35,157 nucleotides of DNA from XBB1006 sp051877515. GTDB taxonomy: Bacteria; Bacillota; Clostridia; Lachnospirales; Lachnospiraceae. Of this stretch, positions 8,236 through 16,466 are shown piece by piece. The DNA lies in contig JBJEIY010000027.1 in assembly GCA_051877515.1 (NCBI GenBank), forward strand, positions 1 through 35,157. Direction: 5' to 3'. The notes under the pieces are model-generated. The model did not search any database. It saw only the letters and a list, made by a program, of their open reading frames with translations, and was not told the origin of the DNA. The translations under genes and the position numbers were made by a program. Each line of letters begins with the position of its first letter. The stretch's first letter is position 1.

Positions 8236-9318
8236 ATGGCAATCAAGTACAAATGGCTGGCAGAAAAACTAAAAGAACGAATCCATCAGAACATCCTAAA
8301 CGGCATCGACAAACTTCCACCGGAAGAAGAGCTGGCGAAAAAATATAAAGTCAGCCGCCAAACGGTGAGAAAAGCACTTGCGCTTCTGCAGCAAAACGGT
8401 TTCATCGAAAAAAGACAGGGAAGCGGCAGTTACATTACCGGTCTTCTTCCCGAAAAAGATAACCGGGTTGCATTACTGGTATGTACCACCCGGGAATATA
8501 TTTATCCTGCTTTGATTGAAGATATTAAAAAGAGTCTTTTTTCCGCCGGATACGAATTGACAGTCTTTCCAACGGATAATGACACTTTTACGGAAAGACG
8601 CATTTTGCGATTTTTATTAGAAGCTCCTCCCCGCGGCCTGATTGTGGAAGGTTGTAAAAGTGCTCTTCCAAATATGAATATTGATCTGTACCAGCAATTA
8701 CAGTTTGAGGGTACCCAGCTGGTATTCTTGCACAATAACTATCCGGAATTGGGTTCTGTTCCGTATGTAAAAGATGATAACTATGGCGGATCCTATGCTT
8801 TGGTAAAACACTTTTATGACCTGGGGCACCGCAAGATCGGCGGCATCTTCTATGCAGATGATCTGCAGGGTGTAGAACGGTTCCATGGATTCATTGAAGC
8901 CATGCGCGACCAGGATCTGCCGGTCCGGGAAGAACAGGTAGCCTGGTTTCGCACTCTGGACTATCAGCAACTGCAATACATGCATAACACCCGTTTTTTC
9001 CAGAGCTTTCTGGACAGACTTCTGGACTTTTGTTCTGCCATTATCATTTACAATGATGAGATCGCCTATTGGCTGATCAAAGAACTCTACCAGAATCATC
9101 CGGGTTCTTTTGACGGCTTAGCCCTCGCCAGTTTTGACAACACCTATCTAAGCAACACCAACTACCTAAGACTGACTACACTTGCCCATAAACCCCATGA
9201 AATGGGCGAACGGGTTGCGAAAGTAATGATCGATAAACTAAAAGGACTTCCTGTCCGATCACAGGAAGTCCCATGGAAACTCCAACAGAAAGAAAGCTCA
9301 AGAAAAAAAGAATCCTAG
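8236..9318 (+). CDS. araR: GntR/LacI hybrid transcriptional regulator, AraR-like
   Basis: A 360-residue regulator. An N-terminal GntR winged helix (about residues 5-70, with EEELAKKYKVSRQTVRKALALL) is followed by a LacI/periplasmic-binding-like effector domain (about 75-345). This is the architecture and length of Bacillus AraR, which represses arabinose genes until L-arabinose binds. The start chosen is ATG 8236 after GGTGG; an in-frame extension to 8092 is hydrophobic, aromatic-rich and unlike the family. It is divergent from the transporter and araA, which supports the assignment. Its last 70 bases carry an inverted repeat that looks like the terminator of the opposing gene. Confidence 0.85.
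   Translation: MAIKYKWLAEKLKERIHQNILNGIDKLPPEEELAKKYKVSRQTVRKALALLQQNGFIEKRQGSGSYITGLLPEKDNRVALLVCTTREYIYPALIEDIKKSLFSAGYELTVFPTDNDTFTERRILRFLLEAPPRGLIVEGCKSALPNMNIDLYQQLQFEGTQLVFLHNNYPELGSVPYVKDDNYGGSYALVKHFYDLGHRKIGGIFYADDLQGVERFHGFIEAMRDQDLPVREEQVAWFRTLDYQQLQYMHNTRFFQSFLDRLLDFCSAIIIYNDEIAYWLIKELYQNHPGSFDGLALASFDNTYLSNTNYLRLTTLAHKPHEMGERVAKVMIDKLKGLPVRSQEVPWKLQQKESSRKKES
9240..9271 (-). terminator. Terminator of the response regulator gene, embedded in the araR 3' end
   Basis: Perfect 11-bp arms GGACTTCCTGT (9244-9254) and ACAGGAAGTCC (9261-9271) flank a 6-base loop. On the minus strand the hairpin is followed by TTTTAGTTTATC. It lies about 45-75 bases past the stop of the minus-strand response regulator but inside the araR reading frame. 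Confidence 0.65.
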
Positions 9319-10892
9319 TTTTTCTTACCTGCTCTGTATTCCCGGGGACTTAGTCCCTGGGTTTTTTTGAACACAGAACTGAAATAATGTGAATCTTTGT
9401 AACCTACGACCCCGGCTATCTCGCTCACCAGAATATCCGTATTCTTTAACAACGCCTTTGCCTTTTCCATCCGCTTTTCGGTAACATATTCCACAAAGGT
9501 CATTTTCATGGTCTGGCTGAAGATCGCGCTGAAGTAATTTGCGCTTACATGCACCCTGGTAGCTACGGAATTCAATGACAGATTCACATCTGTATAATGT
9601 TCTTCTATGTAGTCCAGTGCAATGCGAATGATCCGGCCGGTCTGATCCTCACTTCGCTTATCCCTGATCTCCAGTATCGTCTTCAGACTCAGGGTGAAGT
9701 ATTTTTTAATATCTTCCACTCCCGAAGATGGTTCAAAGGGTATTTGCTTAAGAAGCTGATCCTGTGTACATCCCATTGTCTCGGCAAACGCGATCAGTGT
9801 AAACCGGATGTTCAGAAGAATATAATCTCTGAATGCTCTGGATTCTAATGCATCCTGGATGTTTTGAAAATAGCTGTCCACAAAATCCCCGATCTTTGAT
9901 TTCTCCCCCTGCATTAAGAAATTTCGGATTATCTCAGGGCCTACCTGAGCCGGCTGCACATTTCCGAAGTTCACTTCTTCCTTTTCCTTCACAAAATCCG
10001 CAACCCAGCTTTCCTGCAGGATATGCTGTCCGGGTGCCACAAAGCGATAGGAAAAGCACTTATTTGCTTTCTGATAACAGGCAGAAAGCATACTTAATCG
10101 TTCCACCGGTGTACCGACGGCAACATACCAGTCAATTCTGTCTCCGGCACTTTCACATACCTGCTTGATCTGTTCCAGTGCCTGCTCTGTATACTGGGGC
10201 AGCTTATCTAAATCTGCCATGATCAGGATCCCAAAACTGCTGATGGTCAATCGAAAAACGATATACTGGGGATTTCTCAAAAAAAAGTGAAGCAATTCCT
10301 CTTCTTTCATCAATCCGTCTTTTTCCTGATACTCCAGAAGGAGGAGATTATAAGCCGGCGCAGAAATGGCCAGTTCCAACCTGGAAGCTTCCTCGTAAAT
10401 CTCGGAAGCTGACAGTTTCCCTTTTAAGATCAATTCAAAGAAAACCCTGCGGGAAAACTGTTCGTACTCGTGTATTTCATTTTTATAACGCAACTGATAC
10501 TCAGACTGTTCCTGTCCTTTCTCAATTTTTCCTTTGACCTCCGTCAGAGCCTTTGTCAGTTTCGCTTTGGTTACCGGCTTTAGGATATATTGCTCTACAC
10601 CTATTTCAATTGCCTTTCTGGCATATTCAAAATCATCACACTCACTGATGATAAGGATCCTGATATTGGGGAATTCTTCCGATACGATCTTACCCAGAGA
10701 CAAGCCATCCATAAAGGGCATGTCAATATCTGTGATCAACACATCCGGACGATGCTTTCGTATCATGGAGAGAGCCATTTCTCCATCAGAAGCATCCCCT
10801 ACGAGTTCATATCCAAGCTGGCTCCACGCAATACTGTTTCTTAATCCTTCCCGGATGAGTGCATCATCTTCCACTAAAAAAACTTTAATCAT
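9315..10892 (-). CDS. AraC-type two-component response regulator (YesN-like)
   Basis: A 525-residue regulator. The N-terminal receiver domain (about 1-120) has the acidic pair VEDD, the predicted phosphorylated Asp55 in LITDIDMP, and Lys in ILKPVTK. A long middle region (about 130-410) of unassigned sequence is followed by a C-terminal pair of AraC helix-turn-helix motifs (about 420-522), ending in KKTQGLSPREYRAG. Such proteins usually pair with a YesM-type sensor kinase next door and control carbohydrate genes. No kinase is in this window. The start follows AAAGG and lies only about 12 bases after a terminator hairpin. The stop overlaps the araR stop in the sequence CTAG. Confidence 0.9.
   Translation of the reverse strand: MIKVFLVEDDALIREGLRNSIAWSQLGYELVGDASDGEMALSMIRKHRPDVLITDIDMPFMDGLSLGKIVSEEFPNIRILIISECDDFEYARKAIEIGVEQYILKPVTKAKLTKALTEVKGKIEKGQEQSEYQLRYKNEIHEYEQFSRRVFFELILKGKLSASEIYEEASRLELAISAPAYNLLLLEYQEKDGLMKEEELLHFFLRNPQYIVFRLTISSFGILIMADLDKLPQYTEQALEQIKQVCESAGDRIDWYVAVGTPVERLSMLSACYQKANKCFSYRFVAPGQHILQESWVADFVKEKEEVNFGNVQPAQVGPEIIRNFLMQGEKSKIGDFVDSYFQNIQDALESRAFRDYILLNIRFTLIAFAETMGCTQDQLLKQIPFEPSSGVEDIKKYFTLSLKTILEIRDKRSEDQTGRIIRIALDYIEEHYTDVNLSLNSVATRVHVSANYFSAIFSQTMKMTFVEYVTEKRMEKAKALLKNTDILVSEIAGVVGYKDSHYFSSVFKKTQGLSPREYRAGKKN
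9341..9368 (+). terminator. Terminator of araR, embedded in the response regulator 3' end
   Basis: Arms CCCGGGGAC (9341-9349) and GTCCCTGGG (9353-9361) pair over 9 bp with one G-U around loop TTA, followed by seven T residues (9362-9368). It is a strong plus-strand terminator 23 bases beyond the araR stop, inside the C-terminal codons of the opposing gene. Confidence 0.8.
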
Positions 10893-10904
10893 ATACTGCC
10901 TTTC

Positions 10905-10942
10905 AAAAACGGCCGTCCATAATCCTTCTTATGAACGACCGT
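10905..10942 (-). terminator. Terminator between the FucI-family isomerase and response regulator genes
   Basis: On the minus strand a 14-bp stem (10929-10942 with 10909-10922, two G-U pairs) with a 6-base loop runs into five T residues. It follows the isomerase stop by eight bases and ends about 13 bases before the response regulator ATG, leaving no room for a promoter between them. Confidence 0.75.
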
Positions 10943-10949
10943 CTGTTCT

Positions 10950-12434
10950 CTATCTCCAGGGATTCTCTGTCTTATATCTTACCCCTGCCGGCTGGTTATA
11001 TCCGATTTCTTCTACCGGCACACCTACATACTTAAAGACTTCAAATAATGCTTTGGCATGATGTCCGAATGCCACTGCTCCATGATGCGGGAATCCGCCT
11101 TCGATCAATACATGACGATAGAAGCGTTCCATTTCCGGAATGGCAAAAATACCGATAGAACCAAACGATCTTGTTGCAACCGGTAATACCTCACCCTGTG
11201 CAATATAAGCCCGCAAAATGTTATCTGCCGTACTCTGAAGACGGAAGAATGTAATATTTCCCGGAACAATGTCTCCCTCCAGGGTTCCCTGGGTTACTTC
11301 TTCCGGAAGACTTCTTGCCATGATCAGCTGATACTTCATTTCACAGCTGGACAACTTGGATTTGGCAGTATTGCCGCAATGGAATGCCATAAATGTATCG
11401 TTTGGCTTGTAATCAAACCTGCCTTTGATATCCTCTTCGTATAAGTCCTTTGGTACTGTATTATTAATATCCAGTAAGGTAACAACATCCTGGCTCACCA
11501 CGGTTCCGATAAACTCACTGAGCGTTCCGTAAATATCCACTTCACAGGAAACAGGAATTCCCTGTGCTGCCAGTCTGCTGTTTACATAGCAGGGTACAAA
11601 TCCGAACTGTGTCTGGAATGCTGGCCAGCATTTTCCTGCAATGGTAACATATTTGCGATATCCTCTGTGCTCTTCTACCCAGTCTTTTAAAGTTAATTCG
11701 TACTGGGCCAGTTTCTTTAAAATCTCAGGTTTCTTATTTCCTGCGCCCAGCTCTGCTTCCATTTCCTTTACGAGAGCAGGGATCCTTTCATCGTTGTCAT
11801 GCTTATGGAATGCCTCGAATAAATCCAACTCTGAATTTTCTTCAATCTCGACACCCAGATTATATAACTGTTTAATTGGTGCATTGCAGGCAAGGAAGTT
11901 CAACGGTCTTGGTCCGAAGCTAATGATCTTCAGATTCTGTAACCCTTCGATTGCCCGGGCGATGGGCAGGAAATCATGGATCATCTCGGCACATTCCCTG
12001 GCATCTCCCACCGGGTATTCCGGAATGTATGCACGAATATTACGAAGCTTTAAGTTGTAGCTTGCATTCAGCATTCCGCAATAAGCATCACCACGACCCT
12101 GGATCAGATTACTTCCGGATTCTTCTGCTGCCGCACAGAACATCTTTGGTCCGTCAAAATGCTTTGCCAGCAGTGTTTCCGAAATTTCCGGTCCAAAATT
12201 TCCAAGATATACGCACAACGCATTACATCCTGCTTTCCTGATATCTTCTAATGCCTGTACCATATGGATCTCGCTTTCCACAATACAAATGGGGCACTCA
12301 TAAATATCCTCTGCGCCATACTTGCTTGTATAAGCTTCCACTAACGCTTTTCTGCGGTTTACGGATAAACTTTCCGGAAAACAATCCCGGCTGACAGCTA
12401 CAATTCCGACTTTCATTTTTGGCATATTATTCAT
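10950..12434 (-). CDS. L-fucose/L-arabinose isomerase family protein
   Basis: A 494-residue protein of the FucI/AraA-like ketol-isomerase superfamily (COG2407 type), cytoplasmic and probably metal dependent. Visible features are VGIVAVSRDCFPESLS at the N-terminus, the mid-protein ISFGPRPLNFLACNAP, EVDIYGTLSEFIGTV, and a His-rich C-terminus FPHHGAVAFGHHAKALFE that probably contributes metal ligands. It differs from true AraA, which is separately present. It has a GGGAGG ribosome site. The substrate cannot be told from sequence; D-arabinose, L-fucose or an unusual pentose are options. It shares a region with arabinose genes and precedes the response regulator gene. Confidence 0.75.
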   Translation of the reverse strand: MNNMPKMKVGIVAVSRDCFPESLSVNRRKALVEAYTSKYGAEDIYECPICIVESEIHMVQALEDIRKAGCNALCVYLGNFGPEISETLLAKHFDGPKMFCAAAEESGSNLIQGRGDAYCGMLNASYNLKLRNIRAYIPEYPVGDARECAEMIHDFLPIARAIEGLQNLKIISFGPRPLNFLACNAPIKQLYNLGVEIEENSELDLFEAFHKHDNDERIPALVKEMEAELGAGNKKPEILKKLAQYELTLKDWVEEHRGYRKYVTIAGKCWPAFQTQFGFVPCYVNSRLAAQGIPVSCEVDIYGTLSEFIGTVVSQDVVTLLDINNTVPKDLYEEDIKGRFDYKPNDTFMAFHCGNTAKSKLSSCEMKYQLIMARSLPEEVTQGTLEGDIVPGNITFFRLQSTADNILRAYIAQGEVLPVATRSFGSIGIFAIPEMERFYRHVLIEGGFPHHGAVAFGHHAKALFEVFKYVGVPVEEIGYNQPAGVRYKTENPWR

Positions 12435-12474
12435 TCCTGATTACCTCCCTGTTCGTTTTATTTTGTGAAGCTGT

Positions 12475-12499
12475 CGGACAGGGGACCGTCCCCTGTCCG
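12475..12499. repeat. Perfect 12-bp-arm palindrome, REP-like
   Basis: CGGACAGGGGAC (12475-12486) and GTCCCCTGTCCG (12488-12499) form a perfect dyad around one central base between purL and the isomerase gene. There is no U tract on either strand, so it is not a standard terminator. The core GGGGACNGTCCCC resembles dispersed palindromes I associate with clostridial genomes and REP-type transposases. That association is from memory and unchecked. No second copy was noticed in the window. Confidence 0.6.
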
Positions 12500-12507
12500 C
12501 CTGCTCT

Positions 12508-15500
12508 TTATTTAAAATAAGCCACTCCGGACTCAAAGATCTTCATATCCTGATCTCCGTAGATGTTTAATGCAACATGGTCGCCGCGACGTTCTGCGTG
12601 AGCCATTTTACCAAATACTCTTCCGTCCGGGCTGGTGATACCTTCAATAGCCATGAAGGAACCATTCACATTCCACTCTTCATCCATGGTTGTCTGACCC
12701 TGTTCGTTGACATACTGGGTTGCAACCTGGCCATTGGCAAACAGCTCTTTCAGGCAGCTTTCCGGTGCCACGAAACGTCCTTCTCCATGGGATGCAGGGA
12801 TTGCATAGGTTTTACCCAGCTCTGCCATCTGGAGCCACGGAGATTTGTTAGATACCACTCTGGTATAAACCATCTTGGAAATGTGGCGTCCGATGGTATT
12901 ATAGGTCAGGGTTGGAGCATCCTCTGTCTGGGTACGGATCTCTCCGTAAGGAACCAGACCTAATTTCACCAGAGCCTGGAATCCGTTACAGATTCCCAGA
13001 ACCAGTCCGTCCCGTTCATTCAGGAGCTTATGGATTTCGTCCTTCAACACCTCATTACGGAAAGCAGTTGCAAAGAACTTGGCAGATCCATCCGGTTCAT
13101 CTCCCGCGGAGAACCCTCCCGGCAGCATCACGATCTGTGCTTTGGCAATCTCTTTGCGGAATGCTTCTACCGATTCCTTGATATCCTGCTCGTTGCGGTT
13201 CTTAAATACCATATTGGTTGCGGTAGCACCGGCCCGTTCAAAAGCTTTGGCAGAATCAAACTCACAGTTGGTACCCGGGAACACCGGAATAAATACGTGT
13301 GGAGTTGCCACCTTCTGTTTGCAGACATAGATCTCTTTTGTCTGATAATCGTCTGTATCTACCACTGTGCGTTCCTGGGATGCTCTGGACGGGAATACCG
13401 GCTCCAGAGTCTTACTCCATGCTGCCAGCGCCTCCTCCATGGTGATTTCTGCATCTTCGAAGTAGAACATCTGCTCATCGTTCACTTCTCCCACAAGAAC
13501 AGCCATACCGCTGTCTAATACTTCATCCAGTTTGTCTTCCGGTACTTCTGCCACAATGTTTCCGAAGCCCGGTCCGAATACGGTCTCGCCTGCTACTTCA
13601 TCATAGATGGTCACACCCAGTTTATTTCCGAAGGCCATCTTACTTAATGCCGCACACAAACCATGTTCATCCAGTGCATAAGCAGAAACGATATTGCCTG
13701 CGCCAATGAACTTGTGAACAGTATCATAAACCTGTTTCACCTGTTCAAATACAGGTACATCATATTCATCCTTCTTCACCCGGAACAGAACCAGCCCGTT
13801 TCCGGCACTCTTAAGCTCCGGTGTAATGATATCCTGCTGTTTTGCAACATCCACTGCAAAGGAGATCAGGGTTGGCGGTACATCAATATCCTGGAAGGTT
13901 CCGGACATGGAGTCCTTTCCTCCGATACTTGGAAGTCCGAATCCCACCTGCGCTTCATAGGCTCCCAATAATGCTGCCACCGGCTGGCTGTAGCGTTTTG
14001 GATCCGATGTCATTCTGCGGAAAAACTCCTGGAAGGAGAAACGGATCTTCTTATAATCACCACCGGCTGCCACAATCCTGGAAATAGATTCCATGACTGC
14101 ATAAATCGCTCCGTGATACGGACTCCAGGAAGACAGATACGGATCAAAACCATAACTCATCATGGTTACGGTATCGCATTTACCCTTTAATACCGGCAAT
14201 TTTGCCACCATACTCTGGGTTTCGGTCAACTGATACCTTCCTCCGTATGGCATCAGTACACTGCCTGCACCGATGGAGGAATCAAAACGCTCCACCAGTC
14301 CCTTTTGGGAACATACGTTAAGATCGGACAAGGTATTTAACCAGGTCTCTTTTACATCTTCAATTTCTTCTGCCGCAAAGAAGTTTGCCTTCTCATCCGG
14401 CATTTCCACATACACATCGGTTTCCTGATGTGCTCCGTTGGTATCTAAGAAAGCCCTGGAAAGATTTACAATATCTTTTCCACGCCAGTTTAATACTAAT
14501 CTTGGTTCTTCCGTTACCACAGCCACTTTCACTGCCTCTAGGTTTTCTTCTTCGGCATAGGCCAAGAAAGCATCCACATCCTTAGGATCAATGACTACAG
14601 CCATTCGCTCCTGGGATTCGGAAATAGCAAGTTCCGTACCGTCCAAACCTTCATATTTCTTCGGAACCTTATCCAGATCGATCTGTAATCCGTCTGCCAG
14701 CTCTCCAATGGCAACGGACACACCGCCTGCACCGAAATCATTACATTTTTTAATGAGACTTGCCACTTCTTCCCTGCGGAATAATCTCTGGATTTTACGT
14801 TCCGTAGGAGGATTTCCCTTCTGCACCTCTGCACCGCAGCTGGTTAAGGATTCCTGGGTATGGGCCTTGGATGAACCGGTTGCTCCTCCACAGCCGTCAC
14901 GTCCTGTCCGGCCACCAAGAAGGATGATCACATCCCCCGGATCGGAAGTCAGACGTTTCACACACCGGCGTGGGGAAGCTCCCATTACTGCACCCACTTC
15001 CATACGTTTTGCCACATAATTAGGATGGTAAATCTCTTTTACATATCCGGTAGCAAGACCAATCTGGTTTCCGTAAGAACTGTAGCCTGCTGCTGCTTCC
15101 GTCACGATCTTCTTCTGGGGAAGTTTTCCCTCCATGGTCTCACTCAGCGGTCTGGTTGGATCTGCCGCACCGGTAACACGCATTGCCTGATATACGTAGG
15201 AACGTCCTGACAACGGATCGCGGATCGCTCCTCCCAGACAGGTTGCCGCACCTCCGAAAGGCTCAATCTCCGTTGGGTGATTGTGGGTCTCGTTTTTGAA
15301 GCTCACCAGCCACTCTTCGGTAACTCCGTCCACTTCCACCGGAACCACAATGCTGCAGGCATTGATCTCATCCGATTCTTCCTGATCCTGCAGTTTTCCT
15401 TCCGCTTTCAATTTCTTCATACCCATCAGTGCGATATCCATCAGGCAGACATATTTCTCCGGTCTGTCCTTGTACATATCTTTCATGGTATCAAGATAAT

Positions 15501-16263
15501 GCTGATAGCTGTCTGTAATCGGTTTATTATAATATCCGTCTTCAAAGGTGATATTCTTAAGCTCTGTAGAAAACGTGGTATGACGGCAATGATCGGACCA
15601 ATAAGTATCCAATACCCGGATCTCTGTCATGGAAGGATCACGCTTTTCCTCTTCCCGGAAATACCTGCGGATATGTTCAAAGTCCTTCATGGTCATAGCC
15701 AGTCCCAGAGAATCATACAATTTTCTGAAAGCTGCCTCATCCATGGTGGTAAAACCATCCAGGATCGCCACATCTGCCGGCTCTTCATAATTGGTGATAA
15801 GAGTTTCCGGTTTCTCTTCCTCTGCCAGTCTGGAATCCACCGGATTGATGCAGTGGTGGATCACTCTCTGCAGTTCTTCCTCCGTCACAGCTCCTTCCAG
15901 GACATAGGTCACAGCAGTCTGGATCACCGGCTTTTCCTCTGCGTGCAGAAGCTTCACACACTGCTCGGCAGAATCCGCACGCTGATCGAACTGACCCGGC
16001 AGAAACTGTGAAGTAAACACCTTTGCCCCTCTTGCATCAAAAGTTTCCTCATGAATATCGTCTACCGGCGGTTCAGAAAACACTGTCTGAAGTGCTTTTC
16101 GGTAAGTCTCCTCCGATACATTCTCCACATCATAGCGGATCAATACCCGAACTCCTGTTACGGATTTGATTCCCAGATAATCTCTGATCTCAGCAGCCAG
16201 TTTCTTTGCCGCTACAGCATACTGCGGTTTTTTCTCCACATACACTCTTCTTACGTTACTCAT
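12508..16263 (-). CDS. purL: Phosphoribosylformylglycinamidine synthase, clostridial single-chain type
   Basis: Catalyses the fourth step of de novo purine synthesis: FGAR, glutamine and ATP give FGAM, glutamate and ADP. At 1251 residues it matches the clostridial long form that fuses the PurL synthase to the PurQ glutaminase. The synthase part includes RVLDTYWSDHCRHTTF and FKNETHNHPTEIEPFGGAATCLGG. The C-terminal class I glutamine amidotransferase (about 985-1251) shows LPGGFSAGDEPDGS, the nucleophile Cys in LGICNGFQ, and the His and Glu in PASHGEGRF. No other pur gene lies nearby. It starts after AGGAGGTACCTA and is divergent from a LysR regulator. Confidence 0.96.
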   Translation of the reverse strand: MSNVRRVYVEKKPQYAVAAKKLAAEIRDYLGIKSVTGVRVLIRYDVENVSEETYRKALQTVFSEPPVDDIHEETFDARGAKVFTSQFLPGQFDQRADSAEQCVKLLHAEEKPVIQTAVTYVLEGAVTEEELQRVIHHCINPVDSRLAEEEKPETLITNYEEPADVAILDGFTTMDEAAFRKLYDSLGLAMTMKDFEHIRRYFREEEKRDPSMTEIRVLDTYWSDHCRHTTFSTELKNITFEDGYYNKPITDSYQHYLDTMKDMYKDRPEKYVCLMDIALMGMKKLKAEGKLQDQEESDEINACSIVVPVEVDGVTEEWLVSFKNETHNHPTEIEPFGGAATCLGGAIRDPLSGRSYVYQAMRVTGAADPTRPLSETMEGKLPQKKIVTEAAAGYSSYGNQIGLATGYVKEIYHPNYVAKRMEVGAVMGASPRRCVKRLTSDPGDVIILLGGRTGRDGCGGATGSSKAHTQESLTSCGAEVQKGNPPTERKIQRLFRREEVASLIKKCNDFGAGGVSVAIGELADGLQIDLDKVPKKYEGLDGTELAISESQERMAVVIDPKDVDAFLAYAEEENLEAVKVAVVTEEPRLVLNWRGKDIVNLSRAFLDTNGAHQETDVYVEMPDEKANFFAAEEIEDVKETWLNTLSDLNVCSQKGLVERFDSSIGAGSVLMPYGGRYQLTETQSMVAKLPVLKGKCDTVTMMSYGFDPYLSSWSPYHGAIYAVMESISRIVAAGGDYKKIRFSFQEFFRRMTSDPKRYSQPVAALLGAYEAQVGFGLPSIGGKDSMSGTFQDIDVPPTLISFAVDVAKQQDIITPELKSAGNGLVLFRVKKDEYDVPVFEQVKQVYDTVHKFIGAGNIVSAYALDEHGLCAALSKMAFGNKLGVTIYDEVAGETVFGPGFGNIVAEVPEDKLDEVLDSGMAVLVGEVNDEQMFYFEDAEITMEEALAAWSKTLEPVFPSRASQERTVVDTDDYQTKEIYVCKQKVATPHVFIPVFPGTNCEFDSAKAFERAGATATNMVFKNRNEQDIKESVEAFRKEIAKAQIVMLPGGFSAGDEPDGSAKFFATAFRNEVLKDEIHKLLNERDGLVLGICNGFQALVKLGLVPYGEIRTQTEDAPTLTYNTIGRHISKMVYTRVVSNKSPWLQMAELGKTYAIPASHGEGRFVAPESCLKELFANGQVATQYVNEQGQTTMDEEWNVNGSFMAIEGITSPDGRVFGKMAHAERRGDHVALNIYGDQDMKIFESGVAYFK

Positions 16264-16305
16264 TAGGTACCTCCTGAATTTATATACTTATCCTTCCTGT
16301 GATAC

Positions 16306-16354
16306 ATATCCTATGGGATATCTCTATCGTAATACATCCACCCTGATTGTACCA
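16306..16354 (-). promoter_or_regulatory. Probable purL promoter and leader dyad
   Basis: On the minus strand an extended -10 element, TGG followed by TACAAT (16346-16354), precedes purL by about 85 bases; the -35 match is poor. In the leader, ATATCC (16306-16311) and GGATAT (16316-16321) form a 6-4-6 dyad. No purine riboswitch or PurR box could be recognised. Confidence 0.35.
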
Positions 16355-16391
16355 TTCCTAAACCAATTAATAAAATTAATATATCTAATCG

Positions 16392-16416
16392 AATTTATCA
16401 CTTGCACTTATAAATT
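16392..16416. promoter_or_regulatory. Candidate LysR operator (T-N11-A type)
   Basis: Perfect arms AATTTAT (16392-16398) and ATAAATT (16410-16416) are separated by 11 bases, the classical LysR-family T-N11-A geometry. The dyad covers the -35 element of the lysR-type gene and lies in the divergent gap with purL, so autoregulation is likely and control of purL is possible. Confidence 0.5.
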
Positions 16417-16430
16417 CATCCTGTTATACT
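16402..16430 (+). promoter_or_regulatory. Sigma-A-type promoter of the LysR-family gene
   Basis: TTGCAC (16402-16407), a 17-base spacer and TATACT (16425-16430) lie about 36 bases before the ATG. The good match and spacing make this the likely promoter. Confidence 0.65.
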
Positions 16431-16466
16431 GATTTCCTAAGAAGCTTCTTAAGGTGGTATAAGATC

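Noticed and set aside
16264..16466. Purine riboswitch or PurR box upstream of purL
   Set aside because: I could not find the riboswitch core or a PurR-box pair; only a promoter-like element and short dyads are present.
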